This document shows, piece after piece, positions 26,229 through 34,951 of a DNA stretch of 64,000 nt. The notes under the pieces were generated by a model that made no database searches, had not been told where the DNA came from, and was given only the letters and a program-made list of their open reading frames with translations. Position 1 is the first letter of the stretch, and every line of letters begins with the position of its first letter. The position numbers and the translations under genes are program-made. Source of the stretch: Hymenobacter citatus (GTDB taxonomy: Bacteria; Bacteroidota; Bacteroidia; Cytophagales; Hymenobacteraceae); NCBI RefSeq assembly GCF_014333615.1, contig NZ_JACSCY010000002.1, positions 434,001-498,000 on the forward strand, read 5' to 3'.

Positions 26229-28109
26229 ATGTCACTTCGCGCTTTGTATTGCATGCACTATACCGTGCTGGTGGGCTACCTGCGGTGGGTAGCCCTGGGC
26301 ATCTGGCTGCTGGCGGCCTGCACCTCCTCGGGGCCGGCTACGGCACCCGCGCCGCCCCCTACCCAACTGGTGCACCAGCATGTGGCCCACAACCTGGATA
26401 CGCTACTTTGGCACGTAGAGCATGAACTGCTGCCGCTCGCCCAGCGCACCCCGATGCCCACCGATTCGTTGCGCCAACGCTTTCGGGCGTGTCGGTTGCT
26501 GTACAAGCGGGTGGAGCCATTCACTGAGTACTTCATGCCAGGCACGGCCCGGCTGCTGAACGGACCACCCATAGGCGAAATCGAGGTGGCCGAAAACAAG
26601 GAGTTTGACCCTGCCGGGTTGCAGGTGATAGAGGAGTGTCTCTACCCAGAGGTAGACCCCAGCCAACAGCCCGAGTTGGTACGGGAGGTGAAAAAGCTGC
26701 GGCAGGAGCTGCGCCGTGCCCAAACGGTGTGGCAAGTGCTGGAGTTTACCGACGCGCACGTATTCGACGTGCTGCGCCAGCAAGTGTTTCGGGTGGTGGC
26801 GTTGGGCATTACGGGGTTTGATACGCCGCTGACGCCCGATGCCGCCCTACCCGAAGCGGCGACGGCCGTAGCGGCGCTGCGCCCGTTGCTGGCCGCCTAT
26901 GCCCCCACCGATACGAGTGCCGCGGCAGCCCGCACGCGCTACGCCGTGGCTCAGCAAGCCCTGATTCAGGCCGAACGCTACCTGCGGCAGGGGGTAGGGT
27001 TTGCTGAGTTCGACCGGATGGCGTTTATCACCGGCTACGCCAATCCGTTGGGTAGGGCCTTGCTGGCGTGCCAGCGCGGACTGGATATTGCGCCTTTTCA
27101 GGAAGTGCGTGCCCTGCGCCCCGATGCCGCTACCCTGTTCGACTCGGCCGCGTTCAACCCCGATTTCTACGCGCCCACGGCGGCGCAGTACCGCACCGCG
27201 GCCCGCGTGGCGCTGGGTCGCCGCCTGTTTCACGACCCGGTGCTGTCGCGCAGCAACACGCGCTCCTGCGCCAGCTGCCACCAGCCTGACAAGGCGTTTA
27301 CCGATGGCTTAGCGAAAAACGTGACCTTGACCGAAACCGGCCTCGTGCACCGCAACACGCCTACCATTCTCAACGCCGCCTTGCAGGCCGGGCAGTTCTA
27401 CGATCTGCGCGCCACTACCCTCGAAAACCAGGCCGTGGATGTAGTCGGCAACCGCGATGAGATGCACGGCTCGCTGGAAAGCGCCGCCCACGACCTGCAA
27501 CGCCAACCTGCGTACGTGCGACTGTTTCTGGGAGCCTTCCCGGAGGAACCTGCCGGCCGCATCAACCCCGTGCAGATCCAAACGGCGCTGGCCAGCTACG
27601 AGCGGTCGTTGGTAGCGCTCAACTCGCGTTTCGATCAGTACATGCGCGGCCGGCGCACGGCGCTCAACGCGCAGGAAATTCAGGGCTTCAACCTCTTTAT
27701 GGGCAAAGCCAAGTGTGGCACCTGCCACTTTGCTCCGCTGTTCAACGGCACGGTGCCGCCGGGCTTCACCAAAACGGAATCGGAGGTGCTGGGCGTGCCG
27801 GCTACCCCGGCCGCACAGCGCCTCGATCCTGACCTAGGCCGCTATGCACATACCCAACTCGAGCAGCTTCGTCACGCATTCAAAACGCCTACCGTGCGCA
27901 ACGTGGCCCATACGGCCCCCTATATGCACAATGGGGCCTACCGCACCCTGGAGCAAGTGCTTACTTTTTATAATGAAGGTGGTGGGCGTGGTTTAGGGTT
28001 GACGGTGGAGAATCAAACCTTATCGGATGAAAAGCTCCATCTGACGACGGCAGAGCAGCAGGCTATCCAAGCCTTTTTGCTGGCCCTAACGGATATGCCA
28101 CCACGCTAA
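26229..28109 (+). CDS. Di-heme cytochrome c peroxidase with N-terminal imelysin-like domain, 626 aa
   Basis: Two heme c sites are visible: CASCH (Cys347, Cys350, His351) and CGTCH (Cys496, Cys499, His500), with TVRNVAHTAPYMHNGAYRTLEQVLTFY (in two parts) typical of MauG/CcpA peroxidases. The N-terminal ~220 residues carry NGPPIGEIEVAENKEFDPAG and are helical, resembling the imelysin-like region fused to peroxidases in Bacteroidota. The N-terminus contains WLLAAC, a lipobox. The ATG at 26253 (MHYTVLVGYL) gives a neater signal and is an equally good start. The protein reduces hydrogen peroxide in the periplasm using electrons from cytochromes; a link to iron uptake is possible from the imelysin part. 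Confidence 0.82.
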   Translation: MSLRALYCMHYTVLVGYLRWVALGIWLLAACTSSGPATAPAPPPTQLVHQHVAHNLDTLLWHVEHELLPLAQRTPMPTDSLRQRFRACRLLYKRVEPFTEYFMPGTARLLNGPPIGEIEVAENKEFDPAGLQVIEECLYPEVDPSQQPELVREVKKLRQELRRAQTVWQVLEFTDAHVFDVLRQQVFRVVALGITGFDTPLTPDAALPEAATAVAALRPLLAAYAPTDTSAAAARTRYAVAQQALIQAERYLRQGVGFAEFDRMAFITGYANPLGRALLACQRGLDIAPFQEVRALRPDAATLFDSAAFNPDFYAPTAAQYRTAARVALGRRLFHDPVLSRSNTRSCASCHQPDKAFTDGLAKNVTLTETGLVHRNTPTILNAALQAGQFYDLRATTLENQAVDVVGNRDEMHGSLESAAHDLQRQPAYVRLFLGAFPEEPAGRINPVQIQTALASYERSLVALNSRFDQYMRGRRTALNAQEIQGFNLFMGKAKCGTCHFAPLFNGTVPPGFTKTESEVLGVPATPAAQRLDPDLGRYAHTQLEQLRHAFKTPTVRNVAHTAPYMHNGAYRTLEQVLTFYNEGGGRGLGLTVENQTLSDEKLHLTTAEQQAIQAFLLALTDMPPR

Positions 28110-28198
28110 TCAATGGCCGCCAGCAGGATTGAAAAACAGGTAAAAGTCTATCTTGCTTCCCCGCGAGGCAATCTGCTGGCTATCCTTCTTATTTCTCG

Positions 28199-29635
28199 AT
28201 GCTGCTAACTATCACGACCACCCACCAGCCCGCTACTGATCTGGGCTACCTATTACATAAGAATCCTGCCCGCTTGCAATCGGTGGATATTGCCTATGGG
28301 CAGGCGCACGTGTTCTACCCTGAAGCCACGGCCGAGCGCTGCACCGCCGCTCTACTGCTCGATATTGATCCTATTGCGCTGGTGCGCAACCACCGTGGGC
28401 CGGCCGGCGAGGGCTTTGCCCTGGAGCAGTACGTCAACGACCGGCCCTATGCCTCGTCGTCGTTTCTGAGCACGGCCCTGGCCAAAGCCTTCAATACGGC
28501 CATGAACGGCACCTGCAAGGACCGCCCCGAATTGCCCGATGTTTTGTTGCCGCTGGAAGCCACCGTGGCCGCCCTACCCGCCACCAGCGCCGAGCAGTTC
28601 CAGCGCCTGTTTGCGCCCTTGGGCTACGAGATAGAAGTGGAAGAGCATCCGCTCGACCCTACCGTGCCGCAGTGGGGTGCCAGCCGCTACCACACGCTGC
28701 GCCTGCGCCACCCGGCCCTGCGTCTGCGCGACCTGCTGAGCCACCTCTACGTGCTCATTCCGGTGCTCGACCGCGGCGATAAGCACTACTGGATCAGTCA
28801 GGATGAGGCCGAAAAGCTGTTGCGCCGGGGTGCCGAGTGGCTGCCGGGCCACCCCGACCGGGAGTTTATCACGCGGCGCTACCTGCGCTTTGCCGAATTC
28901 GTGAACCCTACCCTGCGGCGGCTACTAGCCTTGGATGCCGAGGCCTCGGACGATGCGCCGGAACCGGAGTCACTCACTGAAGCAACTGCTACTGCGGAAA
29001 CTGCTACCGCGTCCGCTGAAACCGCCGCCAAGCAAAACCTGCACGATCTGCGCCTGGACCGCGTGGCCGACGAAATCCGGCAGCTAGGCGCAAAACGGGT
29101 GCTGGATTTGGGGTGCGGAGAGGGCAAGCTGACGCGCCGGCTGTTAAAAAATGGCCAGATTGAGCACGTGTTGGCAATGGACGTATCGTGGCGGGAGCTG
29201 GAGCGGGCCCAGCAGCGCCTGCATGTGGCCGAAATGCCCCCACGCCAGCGCGAGCGGCTTACCCTCACGCAAGGCTCCTTGCTCTACCACGACCCGCGCT
29301 TAGCCGGCTACGACGCGGCCGCCGTGGTCGAAGTCATCGAGCACCTCGACGAAAGCCGGCTGGCGGCGTTCGAGGAAGTCGTATTTGCCCGCGCCCGCCC
29401 CGGCGCCGTGCTCGTCACCACCCCCAACGCCGACTATAACCAGCGCTACGAAACCCTCTCCGCCGGCGACTTCCGCCACCACGACCACCGCTTCGAATGG
29501 ACGCGGGCACAGTTCACCGCCTGGGCCGAGGGTGTAGCCGAGCGCCACGGCTACCGCGTGCGCCTGGAGCCGTTGGGTCCGGAAGAAGAGGAGGTAGGAG
29601 CTCCGTCGCAGTTGGCGGTGTTTGAGGTAGGGTAG
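28199..29635 (+). CDS. hen1: Bacterial Hen1, 3'-terminal RNA ribose 2'-O-methyltransferase
   Basis: 478 aa. The N-terminal domain (1-250; DLGYLLHKNPARLQSVDIAY, FYPEATAERC, PYASSSFLSTALAKAF) is the bacteria-specific part that activates the Pnkp ligase. An acidic/Ala/Thr linker (about 258-280) leads to the methyltransferase: SAM loop VLDLGCGEGKLTRRLL, then the metal-binding set Glu378, Glu381, His382 (EVIEHL) and FRHHDHRFEW. The enzyme methylates the 2'-OH at the 3' end of cleaved RNA before ligation, so the repaired tRNA resists the same toxin. Its partner pnkp lies 1.4 kb downstream, separated by a transposase element and a HAD-like gene on the other strand. Confidence 0.95.
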   Translation: MLLTITTTHQPATDLGYLLHKNPARLQSVDIAYGQAHVFYPEATAERCTAALLLDIDPIALVRNHRGPAGEGFALEQYVNDRPYASSSFLSTALAKAFNTAMNGTCKDRPELPDVLLPLEATVAALPATSAEQFQRLFAPLGYEIEVEEHPLDPTVPQWGASRYHTLRLRHPALRLRDLLSHLYVLIPVLDRGDKHYWISQDEAEKLLRRGAEWLPGHPDREFITRRYLRFAEFVNPTLRRLLALDAEASDDAPEPESLTEATATAETATASAETAAKQNLHDLRLDRVADEIRQLGAKRVLDLGCGEGKLTRRLLKNGQIEHVLAMDVSWRELERAQQRLHVAEMPPRQRERLTLTQGSLLYHDPRLAGYDAAAVVEVIEHLDESRLAAFEEVVFARARPGAVLVTTPNADYNQRYETLSAGDFRHHDHRFEWTRAQFTAWAEGVAERHGYRVRLEPLGPEEEEVGAPSQLAVFEVG

Positions 29636-29675
29636 GAGCAAATGAATTGTAGTCCGATCGGAGCGCTGTTCCTAG

Positions 29676-29736
29676 CCGCGTAGCGGCCATAGGTTTGTAG
29701 AAACGGGGTACATTGAACAATCGCGCCGCGTAGCGG
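29676..29736. repeat. REP palindromes left of the transposase (2 copies)
   Basis: The 11-base core CCGCGTAGCGG (4-bp arms CCGC/GCGG, loop GTA) occurs at 29676-29686 and 29726-29736. The first is followed by CATAGGTTTGTAG, a flank that recurs around the downstream copies. Confidence 0.85.
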
Positions 29737-29758
29737 TGTAAGAAGCGTTGAACGACTG

Positions 29759-30220
29759 CTATTCTATCCACTCAAATACATACCGCTCATCGTATTCAAC
29801 GGCAAATTTTTGCAACAATGCGATGTATTCCTCCCGAAAACTAACGCGGGCATGATGCGCTGGTTGCCGTTGAATGTACTGCACTACCGCATCCACCTGC
29901 GACCGAGCGTATGAGAATGCGCCGTACCCGCGCTGCCAGGCAAAGCGGGTCGGAAGCAGCCGATTTTCGTTCAGCCACATGCTGGAACTGCTTTTGATAT
30001 CCCGTACCAAATCAGCAATAGCCTGATCGGGGTGCAAGCCTATCAGCAAGTGCAAGTGGTCTGGCATGCAATAGATGGCCAGTGGTTTGTGGTGTTTTTC
30101 GCGCACGATGCCGCAGATATATTGCTGTAGCCTTTCCCGGATAGATTCACGGATCAGTCGTTCCCGACCGTGTACTGCAAATATTAAATGAATATATAGT
30201 TGGGTATAAGTATTCGCCAT
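29759..30220 (-). mobile_element. Y1 HUH transposase, IS200/IS605 TnpA or RAYT type, 153 aa
   Basis: A single intact gene with the HUH pair His55 and His57 (CMPDHLHLLIG) and the presumed catalytic Tyr115 (VVQYIQRQ), the layout of IS200/IS605 TnpA and REP-associated tyrosine transposases. The start MANTYTQLYIHLIFAVHGRE is standard. No accessory TnpB gene is present. It is surrounded by eight copies of a CCGCGTAGCGG palindrome (two upstream, six downstream), several next to TTGTAG, reminiscent of the GTAG tetranucleotide recognised by RAYTs. This favours a domesticated RAYT over a free-moving IS. It sits between hen1 and pnkp. Confidence 0.85.
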
Positions 30221-30568
30221 AAGGCCTTGCTAGGGTTCTTGCACCGCTACGCGGCGCGTTCGTTCTGCTGTCTACTTGCTCTACCAACCTATGGCCGCTA
30301 CGCGGCCGGTCGTTCGGTATGCACGTTTCTACAAACCTTGTACCGCTACGCGGTGCGGTTCATCCTTGCCTCTGTTTTCTACACACTGCTATGCGGTAGG
30401 CAGATAGCTGAAGAGTGGTAGACACTGAACGACCGGCCGCGTAGCGGTCATAGGATTGTAGCAAGTAGACAGCAGAATGACCGGCCGCGTAGCGGTCATA
30501 GGGTTGTAGCAAGCAGACAGCAGAACGACCGCGCCGCGTAGCGGTGCAAGAGATAGAAGCACTTTTTC
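30221..30568. repeat. REP palindrome array right of the transposase (6 copies, both orientations)
   Basis: Three copies read CCGCTACGCGG (30244-30254, 30295-30305, 30343-30353) and three read CCGCGTAGCGG (30437-30447, 30485-30495, 30534-30544). Flanks such as TCATAGGATTGTAGCAAG and AGACAGCAGAATGACC also repeat, so the unit is about 48 bases. Copies in inverted order could fold into a large cruciform. No gene was found here. Confidence 0.85.
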
Positions 30569-30982
30569 TTACTCCACCGCCCGTTGTAAGCGAGTTTGAA
30601 TTACAGCTAGTTCGTCGGGACGGCTTAGGTTTACTGTAAGCAGTCGGTTAGCAACGCCATTGGCTTGCAGATAGGCTAATTCTGTCTGAAACGGTTGGTC
30701 ATCAAGCCAGTAAAAATCTGCCTTTACGTCGATAGCCTCCGTTTTCAGCGTATCCCAAGTGGTAGGCCGCACGACATGCCGGAGCCGCTCCACCGTAGCT
30801 GGCTGCAAGTAGCGCGCAAGGTAGCGTAGTGCTGGGGCACTATCTCCCTTACAATGAGTAGTCAGCCAGTAACATGCAAAAGATGAGGTGACAAAATCAA
30901 TAAAAGTATCAACTCCTGGCGCAGCCTGCGTATTTTTCGCCGTCAATAGAACCCCGTCTATATCTAAATAAAGCTTTACCAT
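30569..30982 (-). CDS. HAD-like hydrolase domain protein, 137 aa
   Basis: MVKLYLDIDGVLLTAKNTQA contains the DxDG motif of the HAD superfamily (Asp7, Asp9). WLTTHCKG (39-46) takes the place of motif II, and ADFYWLDDQPF supplies the acidic pair of motif IV. The protein is short and lacks a large cap domain. It could be a phosphatase acting on a nucleotide or RNA end, which would suit the flanking RNA-repair genes, but it lies on the opposite strand and may be a chance neighbour. Its GC content is lower than that of hen1 and pnkp. Confidence 0.7.
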   Translation of the reverse strand: MVKLYLDIDGVLLTAKNTQAAPGVDTFIDFVTSSFACYWLTTHCKGDSAPALRYLARYLQPATVERLRHVVRPTTWDTLKTEAIDVKADFYWLDDQPFQTELAYLQANGVANRLLTVNLSRPDELAVIQTRLQRAVE

Positions 30983-31006
30983 CCGGCTAAATTATTCCTT
31001 GTTGTA

Positions 31007-33664
31007 ATGCCCCAAGATACCCTCAAACTTCCCGAACTCTCCCTGGTCCTGCTCATTGGCACTTCGGGGGCAGGCAAAAGTACGTTTGCGCACCGTTTGT
31101 TTCAGCCCACGGAAATTGTATCGTCGGACCGGTGCCGGGCCTTGGTGGCCGACGATGAGAACAACCAGTCAGCCACGCCCGATGCCTTTGCCTTGCTGCA
31201 CTACCTGGTAGGGCTGCGCCTGAAGCGTGGCCTGCTGACGGTGGTAGACGCCACCAACGTGCAGCCCGAGGCCCGCAAAACCCTCGTACAGCTGGCCCGC
31301 GACTACCACGTGCTGCCCACCGCCATCATTCTCGACGTGCCCGACCGCGTAGCCGAGGACCGCAACCGCCAGCGTGCCGAGCGCCAGCACCTGGGCCGCC
31401 ACGTGGTGCCTCAGCAACGCCAGCAGCTGCGCCGCAGCCTCAAGACGCTCCGGCAGGAAGGCTTCCGCCACATCTACCACCTGCGCGGCCCCGAGGAAAT
31501 CGACGCCGTGCAAGCTATTGTGCGCGACCCGCTCTACAACAACCGCAAGCAGGATACCGGGCCGTTCGATATTATCGGCGACGTGCACGGCTGTTATGCC
31601 GAGCTGGTGCAGCTACTCACGGAATTGGGCTACGTGGTGAAGGAAGAACCCGTGACGGATGCGCGCGACTTAGGCGTGCGCGTAACGGCACCGGCCGGCC
31701 GCCGCGCCCTGTTCCTCGGCGACTTGGTAGACCGCGGGCCGGCCTCGCCGCAGGTGCTGCGGCTGGTGATGCACATGGTGCAGGACGGCCTGGCCCTGTG
31801 CGTGCCCGGCAACCACGACATCAAGCTGCTGCGCTACCTCAACGGCAAAAACGTGAATGAAAACCACGGCTTCGCCGAAACGGTGGCCCAGCTGGCCAGC
31901 GAATCGGACACGTTCAAAAGCCAGGTGCGGCAGTTTCTGGATGGGCTGGTGAGCCACTACGTACTGGACGGCGGCAAGCTGGTGGTGGCCCACGCGGGCA
32001 TGCGCGAGGAAATGCAGGGTCGCGGCTCGGGCGCCGTGCGGGCCTTCGCGCTGTTTGGCGAAACCACCGGCGAAATAGACGAGTTTGGCCTACCCGTGCG
32101 CTACAACTGGGCCGCCGAGTACCGCGGCCGCGCCATGGTGGTATACGGCCACACCCCCGTGCCCGCGCCTGAATGGCTCAACAATACCATCGATATTGAT
32201 ACCGGCTGCGTATTCGGCGGACGCCTCACGGCCCTGCGCTACCCCGAGCGGGAGCTGGTGTCGGTGCCGGCGCAGCAGGTGTACTGCGAGCCGATGCGTA
32301 AGCTGTTAGCTGATAGCTCTCAGCTGTTAGCTTCTTCTCAAATGAACCCAGACGACGAGCTATCAGCTAACAGCCAACAGCTAATAGCTGAAGGACTCAC
32401 CGCCCAGCAAGCCCACGACGACCTGCTCGACATCCGTGACGTGACGGGCAAGCAGATCATCCAGACGCGGCTGCTGCCTTCCGTCACCATTCGGGAGGAA
32501 AACGCGGTGGCGGCGCTGGAGGTGATGTCGCGCTTTGCCCTGAACCCGAAGTGGCTGCTGTACCTGCCGCCTACCATGTCGCCCACCGAAACCTCGGCGC
32601 TGCCCGATATGCTGGAGCACCCCGCCGAGGCCTTCGACTACTTCCGCCGCCAGGGCCTGGAGCGGGTGGTGTGTGAGGAAAAGCACATGGGCAGCCGCGT
32701 GGTGGTGGTGCTGGCGCGCAGTGAGGACGCCGCCCGGCGCCGCTTTGGGGTGGTAGGCGAGGGGCCGGGCAAGTGCTACACCCGTACCGGCCGCAATTTC
32801 TTCACCAACGAAGCCCTGGAAGAAGCCTTCCTCAACCGTTTGCAAGATGCCCTCACGGCCAGCGGCTTCTGGGAGCGATTCCAGACCGATTGGGTGTGCC
32901 TGGATGCCGAGCTGCTGCCGTGGTCGGCCAAGGCCCAGGAGCTGATTAAGACGCAGTACGCCGCTGTGGCCGCCGCCGCTACCGCCGCCCTACCCCTGGC
33001 CGAGGCCGCCCTGGCGCAAGCCGCCGGCCGTGGCCTCGATGGAGTAGAAGCCCTGCTGGCCCGCACCAGCGCCCGCCGCACCGCCGCCGCGCACTACGCC
33101 GACGCCTACCGCCGCTACTGCTGGCCCGTGGAAAGCCTCGCCGACCTGCGCCTGGCGCCCTTCCACCTGCTCGCCACCGAGGGCCGCACCTACTTCGACA
33201 AAGACCACGCCTGGCACATGGAAACCCTGCGCGCCCTCTGCCTGGCCGATGAAAGCCTGCTCCGCGCCACGCCCTACCGCGTGGTGCACCTGCACGATAT
33301 TGCCGACGTAGAAGCCGCCACCCAATGGTGGCTCGACCTCACGGCCAGCGGCGGCGAAGGCATGGTGGTGAAGCCCTACGATTTCATTTCGACCACCAAA
33401 AAAGGCCTCATCCAACCCGCCCTCAAGTGCCGCGGCCGCGAGTACCTGCGCATCATCTACGGCCCCGACTACCTGCTGCCCGGCAATCTGGAGCGCCTGC
33501 GCGAGCGAAACGTGAAGTCCAAGCGCAACCTGGCCCTGCGCGAATTCACCCTCGGCGTGGAAGGCCTGGAGCGTTTCGTGGCCGGCCAGCCGCTGCGGGC
33601 GGTGCACCAGTGTGTTTTCGGCGTGTTGGCCCTGGAAAGCGAGGCCGTGGACCCGCGGTTGTAG
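31007..33664 (+). CDS. pnkp: Polynucleotide kinase-phosphatase-ligase of the bacterial RNA repair system (Pnkp), 885 aa
   Basis: Three catalytic modules are in order. The 5'-kinase has the P-loop GTSGAGKST (18-26). The 2',3'-phosphatase is a calcineurin-like domain with GDVHG (191-195), GDLVDRG (from 238) and GNHD (268-271). The C-terminal ligase adenylyltransferase has EEKHMGSR with Lys559 as nucleophile. The enzyme heals and seals broken RNA ends and needs Hen1 for the ligation step. The gene starts 24 bases from the divergent HAD gene. Residues about 432-463, between phosphatase and ligase, are encoded by a family D intergenic repeat that lies in frame; both catalytic domains still look intact. 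Confidence 0.95.
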   Translation: MPQDTLKLPELSLVLLIGTSGAGKSTFAHRLFQPTEIVSSDRCRALVADDENNQSATPDAFALLHYLVGLRLKRGLLTVVDATNVQPEARKTLVQLARDYHVLPTAIILDVPDRVAEDRNRQRAERQHLGRHVVPQQRQQLRRSLKTLRQEGFRHIYHLRGPEEIDAVQAIVRDPLYNNRKQDTGPFDIIGDVHGCYAELVQLLTELGYVVKEEPVTDARDLGVRVTAPAGRRALFLGDLVDRGPASPQVLRLVMHMVQDGLALCVPGNHDIKLLRYLNGKNVNENHGFAETVAQLASESDTFKSQVRQFLDGLVSHYVLDGGKLVVAHAGMREEMQGRGSGAVRAFALFGETTGEIDEFGLPVRYNWAAEYRGRAMVVYGHTPVPAPEWLNNTIDIDTGCVFGGRLTALRYPERELVSVPAQQVYCEPMRKLLADSSQLLASSQMNPDDELSANSQQLIAEGLTAQQAHDDLLDIRDVTGKQIIQTRLLPSVTIREENAVAALEVMSRFALNPKWLLYLPPTMSPTETSALPDMLEHPAEAFDYFRRQGLERVVCEEKHMGSRVVVVLARSEDAARRRFGVVGEGPGKCYTRTGRNFFTNEALEEAFLNRLQDALTASGFWERFQTDWVCLDAELLPWSAKAQELIKTQYAAVAAAATAALPLAEAALAQAAGRGLDGVEALLARTSARRTAAAHYADAYRRYCWPVESLADLRLAPFHLLATEGRTYFDKDHAWHMETLRALCLADESLLRATPYRVVHLHDIADVEAATQWWLDLTASGGEGMVVKPYDFISTTKKGLIQPALKCRGREYLRIIYGPDYLLPGNLERLRERNVKSKRNLALREFTLGVEGLERFVAGQPLRAVHQCVFGVLALESEAVDPRL
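32301..32394. repeat. Family D inverted repeat inside the pnkp coding sequence
   Basis: AGCTGTTAGCTGATAGCTC (32301-32319) is mirrored at 32357-32375 with one mismatch, and a second module, CAGCTGTTAGC, recurs at 32321-32331. The translated segment is low-complexity (LADSSQLLASSQ, DELSANSQQLIAEG) and falls in the phosphatase-ligase linker. The same repeat is intergenic at 11063-11216. Confidence 0.85.
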
Positions 33665-33684
33665 GTGGATGCTAGCTGCTAGGT

Positions 33685-34938
33685 ATGAAAAAGCTACTAT
33701 CTCCATTTAGCATACTGGGACTGTTGGTTGTGCTAGGGATAGGTGTATATGGATATTATTCCTCTACGGGTATAGTGCTCCGCAACCGATATTATTCTTT
33801 GCCACCCGAATTTCGGAAGCTACTGAAGCGTTTTCAGCGGATAAGAATGGGGGATGAGAGTGAATTACTCGCCCTACCATTTATCTATAAGCGGCAGTAT
33901 CCAGACCAATTTAATATTGCATTGGCAGATAAGCCGTTAGGTTTGCGTAAAAGCCAAGTACTACTGCGTAATCCATTCGCGGCAGCTCCTTACCCATTGT
34001 CATTTTCGGTGGTCTATCGGGGCAATCTGGTTACATTGTTTGAGCCAGGAACTTTTGCGTGTTACCGGCTTCCCGGCTTAATAAGAAACCGGCAATTGGA
34101 AAAGCAGCTGAACACTCAGAATTTTGAGTACCACTGGTTGCTGAATGGACAGCTAGTTGCTCTATCCGGCAGTCATTATGTTACCTTTTCTGAAAGCGGT
34201 AGTTGGAAGCCGTATGCTGGCCCGATGCCACTCAACAAGCAGCCCAAGCTGTTTGAAGATGCCCGCTACATTGTCTGTATGACGTGCCACGGCGAGTGGG
34301 GTGGAGAAGTGTATTTCTATGATAAAGAGAAGCATCTCTATTATATAGCCGAAGCGACCTGCTCAAATTCTATTATAAAGCGGGACGGCAAATATTTCGT
34401 TGTTTCTTCACTGGCGCACATGATGGGTTCTGCGGAGGTACAGCAGATTGACAACCCAACGGAGATGACGCGTTGGAGCGGTAAAATCAAGCCTCAGGAT
34501 CGGGATTTTGAAATATCCTACGGTGCCAAGCTAAATCATGGCAAGACAGTATTCGATTATCGAGAAGTACTGCTGCTAGCCGGCTTTAATCTGAACCAAG
34601 AAGTAGTATATCTGGTCAATTGGAATAATATAGCCTTCCTGGCCACTTGGCAAAGCGGTACTTTCTATGTTGTAGATCCGCTGTTTTTCGATGATTTATA
34701 CGCCCATAATCCCGTAACCACGGCTTACGGGCCGGACACTGTTTTAGTGAATTTAGGATTAGGTTCTAATGAGGCAGAAAGAGCCTGTTTATTATTTTTT
34801 GATAAAAAAGCTATCAAGATTAACTGGAGCAACGAAAGTATTTTAAAAGGATATTCTGTTGATCTGTTGCCAGATAGTTTAAATGAAGGTGGTGCAATCC
34901 AGATTGTTGATTCGGTGGAGGTTAAAGAAATAAAGTAA
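33685..34938 (+). CDS. Membrane-anchored protein of unknown function, 417 aa
   Basis: I do not recognise this family. MKKLLSPFSILGLLVVLGIG begins a single N-terminal membrane anchor; the rest should be periplasmic or extracytoplasmic and is rich in beta-strand-like Tyr/Phe/Val segments, possibly a propeller. CMTCHGEWGG contains a CxxCH sequence, the heme c attachment motif, but only one is present and it may be chance. The gene starts 20 bases after pnkp and ends 13 bases before the next gene, so it is probably in one transcript with RNA-repair genes. Its base composition is clearly more AT-rich than its neighbours, a sign of separate origin. Confidence 0.7.
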   Translation: MKKLLSPFSILGLLVVLGIGVYGYYSSTGIVLRNRYYSLPPEFRKLLKRFQRIRMGDESELLALPFIYKRQYPDQFNIALADKPLGLRKSQVLLRNPFAAAPYPLSFSVVYRGNLVTLFEPGTFACYRLPGLIRNRQLEKQLNTQNFEYHWLLNGQLVALSGSHYVTFSESGSWKPYAGPMPLNKQPKLFEDARYIVCMTCHGEWGGEVYFYDKEKHLYYIAEATCSNSIIKRDGKYFVVSSLAHMMGSAEVQQIDNPTEMTRWSGKIKPQDRDFEISYGAKLNHGKTVFDYREVLLLAGFNLNQEVVYLVNWNNIAFLATWQSGTFYVVDPLFFDDLYAHNPVTTAYGPDTVLVNLGLGSNEAERACLLFFDKKAIKINWSNESILKGYSVDLLPDSLNEGGAIQIVDSVEVKEIK

Positions 34939-34951
34939 TTTTCTCCCTCTA

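Noticed and set aside
30231..30553. Regularly repeated CCGCTACGCGG/CCGCGTAGCGG units resembling a short CRISPR array
   Set aside because: The copies change orientation, spacing is uneven, the spacers are themselves partly repeated, and no cas genes are present. REP elements explain them better.
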